DNA of 64,000 nt from Orychophragmus violaceus (GCA_030180135.1 CM058231.1:26849034-26913033), one strand, 5' to 3'; shown: positions 34,231 to 47,656, numbered from the stretch's first letter. Notes: a model not told the origin generated them from the letters alone. Translations and numbers: made by a program.

Positions 34231-34960
34231 GAACAAGCATTATATTGATGTGGTAGATGTGCTTGGTCTGATGTTGGCTACCATGAACTCGGACTTGAAG
34301 AGTCAATACGAGAACATGGAGTCGCCAATAGAGATGATCACCAGCCTGAAACTGAAGTTTCAGGATCTGGCACGAGTTGAGTGATTCCAGATGGTGAAGT
34401 CTCTCACTGGGTGCAAGCTACCAAAGGATGCTCCAGTAAGTCCTCATGTCATTAAAATGATGGGTTACATTGATAACCTGTGGAAACTGGAATGTCTTGT
34501 CAGCTTAGAGTTGGCCACTGACATCATTCTGCAGTCACTGCCGTCTAGTTATGATAAGTTTATCAAAAGCTATATCAAGAATAACTTGACGAAGACGTTG
34601 ACTGAGCTGCATGGGATGCTCAAAACAGCAGAGCAAGACATCAAAAAGGGTAAAAGATTTGAGAAATCTTGTGTTGACAAGGGTAGAGGCAGGGCCGTCC
34701 AGATTTCGAATCAGGATAAGCCTGTGTCATCTTATAAGCCCAAGTCCGGCCCATCTGGTGTTAGAAAGTGCTTCTACTGTGATGAGTATGGGCATTGGAA
34801 GAGAGATTGCATTAAATTCTTGGAAGATTCACAAGAGATGAAGGAGATGTATGGTACTTCTTCTTCAGGTATTGTGTTATTAATTCAAGTTCTACATATG
34901 TATTGGATACTAGTTGTGGTACTGATATTTTGGAAATATGCAGGGCCTAAGCAAAAGTAG
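34231..34960 (+). pseudogene. Gag of element F, truncated and with a stop
   Basis: The leader joins directly to gag at NKHYIDVVDV, so about the first 65 codons are missing. TGA at 34382-34384 follows, then the frame is open to 34960 with CFYCDEYGHWKRDC. Same hydrophobic tail as in the other copies. Confidence 0.85.
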
Positions 34961-37230
34961 AACGTTGAAGAAAGGACAAGTGGAGCTGCGAGTCTGGTAT
35001 GTAGCAATGGTTGTTGCATAAGCCGTAGAGATTCTCCACTTGTAGGAGCCTTTCAAGCTTGGTTTTTGAATTAAGTAATTGCTACTATGTACCTGCTTTA
35101 TGCAGAGATGTTTTTCATTTTCTTGTAAGAATTTGAATGTTTTTCATTCTGATAAAAGACAAGTTTTGCTCTTTTGATCTTAATGAAATATCATATGGTA
35201 GCACCCCTTTTGAAAGGGTTTTATATCTTAAACCAACATACGCTTAAATATAACATAAATATCAAACGATTTAAGTCTGATGACTTGAATTCGATTTTTC
35301 CTAAGCATAGTCATATTGACCAAATAAAGTGAAACGGCTTCAGAAGTGCCATAGTTATGGGCTTCAGGTTCATTTGATTATAAATCAATTGAGACATGAA
35401 TTCTGCTTGCTGGGCCAAATGACTAAGGCTTCTTTAGCAGAGCTAAAGAAACGGGCCAGAGACTTGTTGGGCTTTACACATACTGATGTATGCTGCCCGA
35501 TGAGCATTAATGCCAAAGGAAATCTTCTATACTTCATTAACTTATTGATGGCATCAGTAAGTATGGATGTCATCTTTTGATGAGACACAAGTTGGAATCC
35601 TTTGAGGAGTTCCTAAATGAAGTATAGAAACAATGTGACATAAGTATTAGAATCCCACGATTGAATTGAGGAAGAGAATACTTGAGTCAACAATTGGGTG
35701 ATCATCTAAGTGAGTGTGAAGCCATATCACATCTCTTTTCTCCTAGAAAACCTGAATGGTGTTTCTGAGAGAATGAATCGGACCTTACTGGATATGCTCC
35801 GATTAATGATGAGTCACATGAATCTTCCATTATTCTTTTAAAATACGCTCTAAAATGAACATGTTTACGCTAAATAAGTTTTCTATCAGAATTAGTGAAA
35901 AACACCACATTGGATGTGGACTGGGTGATTTCCAAATATGTTTTTCTGATTAATTGGGATTGCAAGGTTTGTGTAAGGCAGTTGTCAACAAACAAACTTG
36001 AACCCAAATCTGATAAGTGCTGCTTCGCTGAGGAAACCGAGGCTTATTACTTTTGCAACCAATCCGAGAACAAAGTTTTGTTGTTCGGAATTCTCTTTTT
36101 CCAAGAAGAACAGTGGGAGTAAAAGTACAGCTCGAAGAAATTCGAGAAAGACAGGAGGCTGTTCAACCTGTTGAGGGAGAGCAACGGTTAGATCTACAAA
36201 GTGCTGTAGGATCTACACCTGTGGAGCCTGAAATTCGCAGATCCGAAAGGATCCATCACTAAATTGAGGGTGATTCCTCGTGACCGATTGTCGTGATCTG
36301 TTGATCATTGAAAAGTGATGAGCATGCGAAATTCAAAGAAGCGATGGTGAGCCCCAACTCCGAAAATTGGCTAGTTATGCATGTTAGCTTCACCGGTTGA
36401 AGCAAGCATCTTAGAGTTGGAATCTATGTTCTGTTAAAACGGTCAAAGGCTTTGACTCGATCAGGAACGAATAGAAACATGGCGTTTACAAGTAAACTAG
36501 TGGGAGCGTAATTGCAATTCTAAAATTGTATGTTAAGAACGTACTTAATCTCATAAACGACGTTCCGACGCTAAAGTCTTGTCAAGATTTGGGTCGGAAG
36601 TCAAATTTAACGAAGGACATGGGAGAAGTCGCGTGAGTTCTTAGAATATGGATCCATTGAGATGGATCAGAAGAGCTAATTGGATCGTGTCAGAACCCTT
36701 ATGATTATAAGGTACTGGACAGTTCCAATATGCATGATTCCAAGAATGGCTTCACACCAAAGGTCTAATGGCAATGATCTTAGCAAGATGAAGTGTCTTG
36801 GACACTGGCTGAGCTAGTGTCTATGAGTGTGATTCCTTTTGCTTATGCAATAGAATCCATCATGAATGTCATATTTGCGCTCGTCTAAATGCAGCTGACG
36901 CATAAAGCATGACGAGTAGATACCAATTTGTTCCAGTAAGAGTCACTGGACAGTTGTAAAGGAATATCCCCAAGTGTTTGAGAAACACTAAGGATAGGTT
37001 CTTGTACAACTGAGAAATAGACGAATCAATTATGAATAGTTAGACAGACAAAGATGATTCCCGGTTCTCACCTGGTTATGTCATTTTGCCTGTGTAACGG
37101 CACTGTCTGTTGGAAAGGTTTCCAAGCAGAAACCCGTAGAATAGTGCTCATTAAAGAATAGTGGTGTGGTTTGTTGGAATGGTTCCAAGCAAGAACACCG
37201 CAGCATCTCTCACAACCTAAGCACGAGTTG
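34961..37230 (+). pseudogene. Decayed pol of element F
   Basis: Colinear with the pol remnants of E and X. Contains one integrase segment (about 35700-35800) that the others lack, so F is slightly more complete. The reverse transcriptase trace near 36480-36600 has lost the YVDD codons. Not coding. Confidence 0.78.
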
Positions 37231-38089
37231 AACACTGTTGCTGTAGGTACTAGACATCTGAAGACTTGGTCTTGATTCTAGTGGGAGTTAGTTTAGTTAT
37301 GATGTTCAGATAAATATGATATGGTCATGTTTATGAAAAACTGACATCAACATTATTTGACTATTGGATAATTAAATAATGGTCCCAAAATAAGTTTATG
37401 TCATATTATAGGCCATCAAGTTGAGGACTTGATCATGAAACCCTATAAGTAACAAATGACATAAATTATGATGTGTCCCTTGTCGAGGTTGTTAAAGTGG
37501 GACAATAACAACCGCGAGAGACTAGCTTGTGAGGTGACTGTTGACTAAGTTTCATGGAGTCAATGATATGAGTATCACAGTCAGTCACATAGATATATGT
37601 TGGTGAACATATGATCGGACGTGACCCGCTAATGAGAAGTCTCCAGGATAGTTATATTTGTGTCATGAGAGGTTCTCATTACGACTATTGAGTATAGTCC
37701 TTAGACCTGAGTTCATCATGCTTTCTTGCATATGAATTGGTGGACCTTGACCTTGTCAAACGTCGATCCGTAACTGGCGGCTATAAAGGCACTGCTCAGG
37801 TGCATCATGAAGTGTGCGTTGAAATAGGGATGGAACAATATGGGATTTGTCCCTCCTGAATAACGGGAGATAAGTATCTCAGGGCCTATCGAAGATTTTA
37901 TGCTGAGAAAATGTGTGGCCGCACTCAAACGAACTGTAGTTCAGTTGTTTGTTTTGTTCAGAATAGATCAGGAGTTCGATAAACATGATATTGGCTTAAT
38001 AAGAATGACACTAATCTTGTCTTATGCCAAATCGAGATATAGTGACAAAAGGATTATAGGAATTGATGATTCCAGTACAAGTGGGAGAT
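37231..38089 (+). other. 3' noncoding domain and polypurine tract of element F
   Basis: No gene. Hairpin region ccctcctgaataacgggag near 37850-37868. Polypurine tract caagtgggagat ends at 38089. Confidence 0.78.
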
Positions 38090-38815
38090 TGTTGGGATAG
38101 TGTCCTGAAATCACACTTGTACTCACTCCTGATGATAGTTGTGTGTCGAGATCAGACATTCGTATAATACTGGGCGGTTGCAATGTTTTGCTAGAAGCCT
38201 CTTGCAGTCTGTAAGTTGTAGACTTACTGCCAGTATTATATGATCCTATAGGGTCACACACCTAAGAAAACTGGAAGAATGAAAGTGGGAATGATCATTA
38301 TGGTAATGATCATACTGATGTGTATTGGATACACATTGACATAGAGTTTTACAATGTGTGTGTCGATCGATGCATGAGTGTGTCGATCGATGCAGGCTTT
38401 TCGTGGAGGTGTGTCGATCGACACAGTAAGTGTGTCGATCGTTGCACATCGGATTTCGAAACTGATGTTTCGAATTAATGACGTAACCAAGCCGGGATTG
38501 TCCGAAGGTTTTGGGAGGTCATTTCCAGGTCGATATATAAAGTCTGATATGGTCGACCTGAACCCTAGCCGTCTTCTCTTCTCTCTGACAGAAAAACAAA
38601 AACACCAGAAACTCTTAGATCCCACAGATCCGGCACTAGCATCCCGTTTCCAGCTTGTGTGCGTGTGTATCTGGTAGAGGCAAGGCATCTGCGTTGCTCA
38701 CTGATCTCGTTCACCAATTCCGCTGCCAGTTCAAGGTAAGAACGAGGTTGGTAAATTCAATATATCAAACCCTATATCCTAGGAGTTAGTTCAATCATAA
38801 CCCACAGGTCCCATG
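38090..38815 (+). repeat. 3' LTR of element F (right end uncertain)
   Basis: Starts TGTTGGGATAG. It is a divergent subfamily with TATA box TATATAAA at 38534-38541 and a TCGATCGATGC/TCGATCGACAC cluster at 38360-38445. The right end runs into the facing LTR of G near 38790-38815, and I cannot fix the junction. Confidence 0.7.
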
Positions 38816-39442
38816 TGTTGCACAGGACTAGGTGACTTGGAGAAGGTAACGAGATCTAGAGCGCCTCAATCGCTGCGACTCTATCATAGTCCACACACAC
38901 ACAAGCTAGAATCCGCCGGGATGCTAGTACCGGTGATCGGATTTCCTGGGATTCTCTACGTGTTTCTCAAGGAAGAGGGTCTGTTTTTCTTTCAAGGAAA
39001 AACTGTCTGCGACGGCTCACCCTTTAGGTCGTGTAACCTGGCCCTTATAAATAGGCCTACGGTTCATAAACCGTAACATCAGTTACGGTATCGACCTTGT
39101 GTCGATCGTTGTACCCAATGGCAACGATCGACGCACCTCTTGTATCGATCGACGCACCATAGCATCGATCGACACACCCCTTAAACACGAATTCAATGTG
39201 TATCCAATACACATTGATCGGACCATATGCCAATGATCAATTCCCTACAGAAGCGTATCCAACTTGCTTAGGTGTGTGACCCTTTAGGTTTACACGATAC
39301 TAGAAATGAGTTACAACTCATTTGTCATAAGCGGTTTCTAGCAAAACATTATGACTACCCAGTATCACATGAATTGTCCGATCTCGACAATACAACTATC
39401 TCTAGAGTGAGTACAATGTGATTTCAGGACATAATCCCAACA
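38816..39442 (-). repeat. 3' LTR of element G (about 627 bp)
   Basis: Minus-strand LTR, inner end cccaaca at 39442 followed by the polypurine tract. Same subfamily as the D LTR and shortened at its outer end. Motif cluster at 39108-39178. Confidence 0.75.
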
Positions 39443-40331
39443 ATCTCCCACTTGTACTGGAATCACCTATTCCTATAATCCCTTCGTCACTATATCTCGA
39501 TGTAGCATAAGGCAAGAGACTGTGTCATCCTTATTATAGCCAACATCATGTTCATCGAACTCCTGATCTATACTAATATAACAAACGACTGACAATCACC
39601 TCGTTTGAGCACGGCCATGCATTTTCTCAGTATCAAATCTTCGATGGGCCCTGGGATATTTATCTCCCGTTATACAGGAGGGACAAATTCCATCTTGTTC
39701 CATCCCTGTTTCTACACATACTTCATGATACACCTAAGCAATGCCTTTATAGCCGCCATTTACGGATCGACGTTTGACAAGGTCAAAGTGCACCAATTCA
39801 TATGCTAGAAAGCATGATGAACTCAGGTCTAAGGACTATACTCTATAGTCGTAATGAGAACCTTCCATGACACTGATATAACTATCCTGTGGAGTTCTCA
39901 TTAAGTGGGTAATGTCCGATCATATGTTCACCAACATATATCTATGTGACTGACTGTGATAATCATGTCATTGACTCCATGAAACTTAGTCCAGCAGTCA
40001 CCTCACATACTAGTCTCGCGCGGTTATTGGTGTCCCATTTCAACAACCTCGACTAGGGACAATCGTAATTTAAGTCATCTTTTACTTATAGGGTTTCATG
40101 ATCAAGTCCTCAACTTGATGACCTATATGATGACCATAAAATACTTTGGGACTATTATTTAATTATCCAATAATTAAATAATACCGATGTCAGTTTTAAC
40201 TTACACAAACATTACCAAAGCATGTCTATGTAAAGTTTACAACATAACTAAAACAACTCCCACTAGAATCAAGATCATCTCTTCAGATATCTTATACCTA
40301 CAGCACTCAGAATAAATTCCGTGCTTAGGTT
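39443..40331 (-). other. 3' noncoding domain of element G
   Basis: No gene. Nearly identical to the D copy (16658-17553), for example the shared stretch cactatatctcgatgtagc. It carries the conserved hairpin on the minus strand near 39668-39684. Confidence 0.78.
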
Positions 40332-42559
40332 GTGGGAGAGACTGCGGTGTTATTGCTTGAAACAATTTCAACAAACCACACTGCCATTCAGAAAAAGCAC
40401 TATTCTACGGTCCACTGCTTGGAGCCTTTCCAACAGACAGCACCGCTATTCAGACAAAGAGACATAACCAGGTGGGAACCAGGAATCGTCTTTGTCCGTC
40501 TAACTACTTTCGACTGGTTCGTCACTTCCTTGGTTCACCACAAACCTATCCTTAGTGTTTCTCAAACACTTGGGATATTTCTGGTAACTGTTCAGTGACT
40601 ATTACCGGAACATTTTTGGTATTTTCTCGTCATGCTTTATGCGTAAGCTGCATCTAGACGAGCGCAAAATATGGCATTCATGATGGATTCTGTTGCAGCA
40701 GCATTAGCAATCACACTCATTAATAATAGCTCAGCTAGTGTCCAAAACACTTTATCTTGCTAAGATTATTGCCATAAGACCTTTGGTATGAAGCCATTCT
40801 TGGAATCATGCATATTGGAACTGTCCAATACCTTATCAACATAAGGATTTTGACACGATCCAACTAGCCTTTCTGATCCATTCCAATGGATCCTAATTCC
40901 AAGAACTTTCATGGCCATCTCCAATGTCTATCGTTAAATTTGACTTCCGACCCAAATCTTGATAAGACTTTGGCGTTGGAATGTCGTTTGTGAGATTAAG
41001 TATGTTGTCTACATACAGTGTGAGAATTGCAATTACGCTCCCACTAGTCTTCTTGTAAACGCATGGTTTCTTTTTCTTTCAGATCAAGTCAAAACTTTTG
41101 ACCACATTATCAGAATGTTGATTCCAACTCCAAGATGTTTGCTTCAATCCAGAAATGGATCGGTGAAGCTAAAATGCATACCCAACCTATTTTTGGAGTT
41201 GGGGCTCAGCATCGCTTCTTTGAATTTCGCATGCTCGTCACTTTTCAATGATCAACCGATCACGACAATTGGTTAAGAGAAATCACTCTCGAGTTAGTGA
41301 CGGATCCTTTCGGATCTGCGAATCTCAGGCTCCACAGGTGCAGATCCTACAGCACTTTGTAGATCTCACCGCTGCTTTCCCTCAACAGGTTGAGCAGCCT
41401 CCTGTGTTTATCGAATTTCTTCGATGGGCACTTTTATTCCCACTGTTCCTTTTGAAAGTACGATCTTTCTCAAAGGACACAGTTCCGAACAACAATACTT
41501 TGTTCTCGGATTGGTTGCAAAAGTAGCAAGCCTTGGTTTCCTTAGGACAACCAGCGAGGTAGAACTTATCAAATATGGGTTCAAGTTTGTTTGTTGACTA
41601 ATGTCTTACACAAACCTTGCAATCACAATTAATCAAAAAAAACAAAATTTGGAAATCACCTAGACCACATCCAATGTGGTGTTTTTCACTGATTCTGATA
41701 GAAACTTATTTAGCGTAAACATAGACATTTTAGAACGTATTCTTAAATGATTATGGAAGATTCATGTGACTCATAATTAATCGGAGCATATCTAATAAGA
41801 TCCGATTCATTCTGTTAGATGATCACCCAATTCTTGATTCAAGTATTTTCCTCCGCGATTCAATCGAGGATCTCAATACTTCTGTCAAATCGGTTCTACA
41901 CTTCATCTTGGAACTCCTCAAGGAATTTCTGCTCGTGTCTCATCAAATGAACACAGCTATACTTATTGATACCATCAATAAAGAAATGAAGTACAGAAGA
42001 TTTCCTTTTGCACTAATGCTCATCGGGCCGCATACATCAGTATGTTTAAGGCCCAATAAGCCTCTGGCCTGTATCCTTTAGCTCTGCTAAAAGGGCCTTA
42101 GTCATTTGGCCTAGTGAGAAGAATTCATATCTCAAATGATTAATAATCAAATGAGTCCAAAACTATGGAACTCCTGAATCCGCTTCACTTTGTGTGGTTA
42201 AATGACTATGCTAAGGAAAAATCGACTTCAAGTCATCAGACTTAAAGTGTTTGGTATTTATGTTATGTGTACAAGCGTACATTGGTTCAAGATATAAAAC
42301 CCATTCCAAATGGGGTGCTACCATAGAATATTTCATTAAGATCTAAAGAACAAAGCTTGTCTTTTAACAAAATGAAAAACGTCCAAATTCTTACAAGAAA
42401 ATGAAAGACATTTCTGCACAAGGCAGATACATAGTAGCAATTACTTAATTTCTAAAACCAAGTATGAAAGGCTCCTACAAGTGGAGAATCTCTACGGCTC
42501 ATGCAGCAACCATTGCTTCATACCAGACACGCAGTTCCACTTGTCCTTTCTTCAACGTT
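40332..42559 (-). pseudogene. Decayed pol of element G
   Basis: Minus-strand remnant closely matching D (24257-26489), without the C insertion. RNase H, reverse transcriptase (near 40960-41110) and integrase traces are present in the same eroded form. Not coding. Confidence 0.8.
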
Positions 42560-43474
42560 CTACTGTCGCTTAGGTCCTGCATATTTCAAAAATATCAGTA
42601 CCATAACTAGTATCCAATACTTACGTAGAACTTGAATTAATAACACAATACATGAAGAAGAAGTACCATACATCTCCTTCATCTCTTGTGAATCTTCCAA
42701 GAATTTAATGCAATCTCTCTTCCAATGCCCTGACTCATCGCAGTAGAAGCATTTTCTAACACCAGATGGGCCTGACTTGGGTTTATAAGATGACATAGGC
42801 TTATCCTGATTCCAAATCTGGACGGCCTTGCCTCTACCCTTTCCAATACAAGATTTCTCAAATCTTTTACCCTTTATGATGTTTTGCTCTGCTGTTTTGA
42901 GCATGCCATGCAGCTCAGTCAACGTCTTCGTCAAGCCTTTCTTGATATAGTTCTTAATGAACTTGTCATAGCTTGACGGCAGTGACTGCAGAATGATGTC
43001 AGTGGCCAACTCTAAGCTGACAGGACATTCCAGTCTCCCCAGGTTATCAATGTAACCCATCAGTTTAATGTCATGAGGACTTACTGGAGCATCCTCTGGT
43101 AGCTTGCACTCAGTTAAAGACTTCACCATCTGGAATCTCTCAACTCCTGCCAGATCCTGAAACTTCAGTTTCAGGCTGGTGATCATCTCTATTGGCGACT
43201 CCATGTTCTCGTATTGACTCTTCAAGTCCGAGTTCATGGTAGCCAACATCAGACCACGCACATCTACCACCTCAATATAATGCTTATTCCAAGCATTATA
43301 TGCTGCATGCGAGCGATTGGTCCCAAGCATTTCTGGAAGAGCCTTTTCAAGGACATAATCCTTGCTCTCCTGCTTGAGAATGAATCTCAGATTTCGATAC
43401 CAATCCAGGAAGTTGGATCCATTTAACTTGTCCTTCTCAAGGACGGATCGCAACGAGAAAGTAGTCATGGACAT
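42560..43474 (-). CDS. Copia gag protein of element G, zinc knuckle, 304 aa
   Basis: Best preserved gag of the X family together with the X copy. I chose ATG 43474 (MSMTTFSLRS) because it is the conserved start; an upstream in-frame ATG at 43498 would add MFFLGFQL. The frame is open throughout, with the helical gag domain and CCHC knuckle CFYCDESGHWKRDC. The C-terminal tail WILVMVLIFLKYAGPKRQ overlaps the out-of-frame protease site, as in the other copies. It would bind and package element RNA if expressed; no protease follows in frame. Confidence 0.8.
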   Translation of the reverse strand: MSMTTFSLRSVLEKDKLNGSNFLDWYRNLRFILKQESKDYVLEKALPEMLGTNRSHAAYNAWNKHYIEVVDVRGLMLATMNSDLKSQYENMESPIEMITSLKLKFQDLAGVERFQMVKSLTECKLPEDAPVSPHDIKLMGYIDNLGRLECPVSLELATDIILQSLPSSYDKFIKNYIKKGLTKTLTELHGMLKTAEQNIIKGKRFEKSCIGKGRGKAVQIWNQDKPMSSYKPKSGPSGVRKCFYCDESGHWKRDCIKFLEDSQEMKEMYGTSSSCIVLLIQVLRKYWILVMVLIFLKYAGPKRQ

Positions 43475-44630
43475 AAGCTGAAATCCAAGAAAAAACAAAG
43501 ATTTAGTTATGTATATGGTGAGAAATCTTATCTAATAAGAAAACTCGCATTATATTCGAACAATGTTTCCTCTATGAATATAATGATCCAAGATTCATAC
43601 TTCACCAAAATCTGAGTGGGCGACTCGCCATTACCCAAACTTTAGTTATCTAGGTAAGCAAATCATTGCTAATTGTACTCAGTACAACTCTTGATTGTGG
43701 ATGAGATAAACTATGTCCAATCCACTCTGATGTCTCCGGGCCCAAAACTTCTGATAGCCCAGTCAAGTATAACCAATCTTTTATGTCTTATGATTATTGA
43801 CAGTCGCACTGCAAGTCTGTCAATGATCATCTGCCTTACTCATGTTGCAGTGGATACCAAGGACTCCAAGATTATCCAACTAACGACACGAGTCTTGATA
43901 GTAGACAAGATTGGGCAAGACATCAAGGTTACTTGATATTTGGTTGAGGAAACTAAACCCAAGAGTTTAGCAAATCAATCTCTTAGGTCATGTAATTGTT
44001 GATGTTTTAGCACTGCAAATCCATCAACATAACTACCTGCCTTACTCACGTAATTGTGGACACCAAGCTCTTGGCTAGGCCATCACACAATGAAATGAGT
44101 CTTGACAGTTGACCATATTGAAGCTAAGCTTTGATCAAGGTTTAGGTCGAGTTTGGTTTCTGTATATTCAAGGTTCAATAACCAGAATTTCGAGCACTGT
44201 GTCGATCGACGCAGACTCTGTCTGTCGATCGACACCACCAAACAAAACCGTACTTCAATAACCGGTTAATCCAATTAACCTGGTTCATTGAACCGGTCAT
44301 GTCGATCGACACAACTCATGTGTGACGGTCGACATGGACCTAAACCGAAAACAGTTTTGATAACCGGTCTAATCCAATTGAACCGACATATCAGATCAAA
44401 CTGATCTTAACCATTCAAATCGGTTTATTCCAATTGAGATAACTAATTCAATCCAATTGAATCAATTCATCCAATCTAAACTGATCTGACCTACCTTTAC
44501 CAAGCATGATAATCAGTTCAATCCAATTGAACCGATTAACTAATCGCAAGGCCTGTGTCGACCAACACTAAAAACTGTGCAGATCGATACAGTTAGGTGT
44601 GGGTTAGTACAATGTGTTGGAATCACCTAG
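43475..44630 (-). other. Leader of element G
   Basis: No gene. TCGATCGAC motifs at 44196-44250 and 44300-44340, and ggttcaatccaattgaacc-like inverted segments at 44260-44545. Confidence 0.75.
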
Positions 44631-44642
44631 ACTCTGATACCA
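44631..44642 (-). other. Primer-binding site of element G
   Basis: Minus strand TGGTATCAGAGT, one base from the LTR that starts at 44644. One mismatch at its last base. Confidence 0.85.
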
Positions 44643-44643
44643 C

Positions 44644-45360
44644 TGTTGGAATTCCTAGCCGTTCCTAATCCAATCAGGGAACCCTATTCTGAATTCCGAG
44701 CCTAGGATCTAGGGTTTAGTTATAATGAATTCAAGGAAAATCACGGATCTACGTTTACCTGGAGATTGGCAGCGGAAGGTGATTAGTAAACGAGATCCTT
44801 CAGCGATTCAAGTGCCTCGCCTCTACTTCAGTCCACACGCACACAAGCAGGAATCCGCCGGGATGCTAGTACCGGGAATCGGATCTGCAGGGAGTTTCTG
44901 TGTTTCGAGAAGTTTCTGTGAGCGACCAGTTATGAATCGTTAGGTTAAAACTCGAGCCTAATATCCTATATATAGGCTCGGAGTCGACCTAATTACCCAG
45001 TAATTAAACTGGGTTAATTTAAGTCATAAACTGAATCGTGTATCCAATACACAACCCCGTGTCGATCGATACACCTAGTGTGTCGATCGACACAGTTCTC
45101 AAAAACACAAATTCAATGTGTATCCAATACACATCAAACTGATCATATACCAATGATCAATCCCATACAAGTACATCCAGCTTGCTTAGGTGTGTGACCC
45201 TGTAGGTTCACACGATACTGGAAATGAGTTACAACTCATTTGTCATAAGCGGTTTCTAGCAAAACATTATGACTACCCAGTATCACATGAATTGTCCGAT
45301 CTCGACAACACAACTATCTCTAGAGTGAGTACAATGTGATTTCAGGACATAATCCCAACA
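44644..45360 (-). repeat. LTR shared by elements G (5') and H (3'), 717 bp
   Basis: Outer end TGTTGGAATTCC next to the G primer site, inner end CCCAACA next to the H polypurine tract (45361-45372). TATA box 44967-44974 and heat-shock-like trimer 44904-44916, both on the minus strand. Its U3 matches the X 3' LTR. Confidence 0.87.
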
Positions 45361-46247
45361 ATCTCCCACTTGTACTGGAATCACCTATTCCTATAATCCC
45401 TTCGTCTCTATATCTCGATATGGCATAAGGCAAGAGACTGTGTCATCCTTATTATAGCCAACATCAAGTTCATCGAACTCCTGATCTATACTGATAAAAC
45501 AAACGACTGACAATCACCTCGTTTGAGCACGGCCATGCATTTTCTCAGTATCAAATCTTCGATGGGCCCTGAGATATTTATCTCCCGTTATACAGGAGGG
45601 ACAAATCCCATCTTGTTCCATCCCTGTTTCTACACATACTTCATGATACGCCTAAGCAATGCCATTATAGCCGTCAGTTACGGAACGACGTTTGACAAGG
45701 TCAAAACGCACCAATTCATATGCTAGAAAGCATGATGAACTCAGGTCTAAGGACTATACTCTATAGTCGTAATGAGAACCTCCCACGACACTGATATAAC
45801 TATCCTGTGGAGTTCTCATTAAGTGGGTCATGTCCGATCATATGTTCACCAACATATATCTATGTGACTGACTGTGATAATCATATCATTGACTCCATGA
45901 AACTTAGTCCAGCAGTCACCTCACATACTAGTCTCGCGCGGTTATTGGTGTCCCATTTCAACAACCTCGACTAGGGACAATCGTAATTTAAGTCATCTTT
46001 TACTTATAGGGTTTCATGATCAAGTCCTCAACTTGATGATCTATATGATGACCATAAAATACTTTGGGACCATTACTTAATTATCCAATAATTAAATAAT
46101 ACCGATGTCAGTTTAACTTACATAAACACTACCATAGCATGTCTATGTAAAGATTACAACATAACTAAAATAACTCCCAATAGAATCAAGATCATCTCTT
46201 CAGATATCTTATACCTACAGCAACAGAATAAATTTCGTGCTTAGGTT
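45361..46247 (-). other. 3' noncoding domain of element H
   Basis: No gene. Aligned with the D and G copies. Hairpin on the minus strand near 45585-45602 (ctcccgttatacaggag). Confidence 0.78.
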
Positions 46248-47648
46248 GTGGGAGAGACTACGGTGTCATTGCTTGAAACAATTCCAACAAACCACACCGC
46301 CATTCAGATAAAAGCACTATTCTACGGTCCACTGCTTGGAGCCATTCCAACAGATAGCACCGCTATTCAGACAAAGAGACATAACCAGGTGGGAACCGGG
46401 AATCGTTTTTGTCTGTCTAACTACTTTCAACTGGTTCGTCACTTCCTCAGTTCACCACGAAACTATCCTTAGAGTTCCTAAAACACTTGGGATATTTCTG
46501 GTAACTTCTCAGTGACTATTACCGGAACATATTGGTATTTTCTCGTCATGCTTATGCGTAAGCTGCATCTATACGAGCGCAAAATATGGCATTTATGATG
46601 GATTCTTTTGCAGCAGCATAAGCAATCACACTCATTAATAATAGCTCAGTTAGTGTCCAAAACACTTCATCTTGCTAAGATTATTGCCATAAGACCTTTG
46701 GTATGAAGCCATTCTTGGAATCATGCATATTAGAACTGTCCAATACCTTATCAACATAAGGATTTTGACACGATCCAATTAGTCTTTCTGAACCATTCCA
46801 ATGGATCCTTATTCCAAGAATTCACGTGGCTACTCCCATGTCTTTTGTTAAATTTGACTTCCGACCCAAATCCTGACAAGACTTTTAGCGTCGGAACGTC
46901 GTTTATGAGATAAAGTATGTTATAAACATACGGTGTGAGAATTGCAACTACGCTCCCACTAGTTTACTTGTAAACGCACGGTTTCTATTCGTTCCTGATC
47001 AAGTCAAAGCCTTTGACCGTTCTAACAGAACGTAGATTCCAACTCCAATATGTTTGCTTCAATCTATAAATAGATTGGGAAAGCTAACATGCATACCCAG
47101 CCAATTTTAGGAGTTGGGGCTCACCATCGCTTCTTTGAATTTCGCATGCTCGTCACTTTTCAATGATCAATAGATCACGACAATCGGTCACGAAGACTCA
47201 CCCTCGATTTAGTGATGGATCCATTAGGATCAGCGAACTTCAGGCTCCACAGGTGTAGATCCTACAGCACTCTGTAGATCCAATCGCTGCTCTCCCTCAA
47301 CAGGTCAAACAGCTTCCTGTGTTTCTCGAATTTCTTCGAGCTGTACTTTTACTCCCACTGTTCTTCTTGGAAAAACAGAATTCCGAACAACAAAACTTTG
47401 TTCTCGGATTGGTTGCAAAAGTACTAAGCCTCGGTTTCCCTAGGACAACCGGCGAAGCAGCCCTTATCAGATTTGGATTCAAGTTTGTTTGTTGACAACT
47501 GCCTTACACAAACCTTGCAATCCCAATTAATCAGAAAAACATATTTGGAAATCACCCAGTCCACATCTAATGTGGTGTTTTTACTGATTCTGATAGAAAC
47601 TTATTTAGCGTAAACATAGACATTTTAGAACGTATTCTTAAATGATTA
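46248..47648 (-). pseudogene. Truncated, decayed pol of element H
   Basis: RNase H, reverse transcriptase and integrase traces as in D and G. It stops abruptly after aaatgatta at 47648, where the other copies continue (aaatgattatggaag). Gag and leader are absent. Confidence 0.78.
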
Positions 47649-47656
47649 AACGGCTA

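Larger units (their letters stand above)
15954..47648. other. 31.7-kb scrambled block of X-family copia elements inserted in the X 3' LTR
   Basis: Bordered by the 8-bp direct repeat aacggcta (15946-15953 and 47649-47656). Removing the block leaves a continuous LTR end. Inside, copies alternate in direction: D(-), E(+), F(+), G(-), H(-), with C nested in D. The first 15 bases plus the preceding cta match the reverse complement of F leader 33101-33116. The last bases are H pol, cut off mid-gene. There are no terminal inverted repeats, so it does not look like a transposon of its own. Confidence 0.7.

Noticed and set aside
15954..47648. The 31.7-kb block as a DNA transposon with 8-bp target duplication (hAT-like)
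   Set aside because: The ends show no terminal inverted repeats and no transposase is present; the right end is cut inside a pol remnant.
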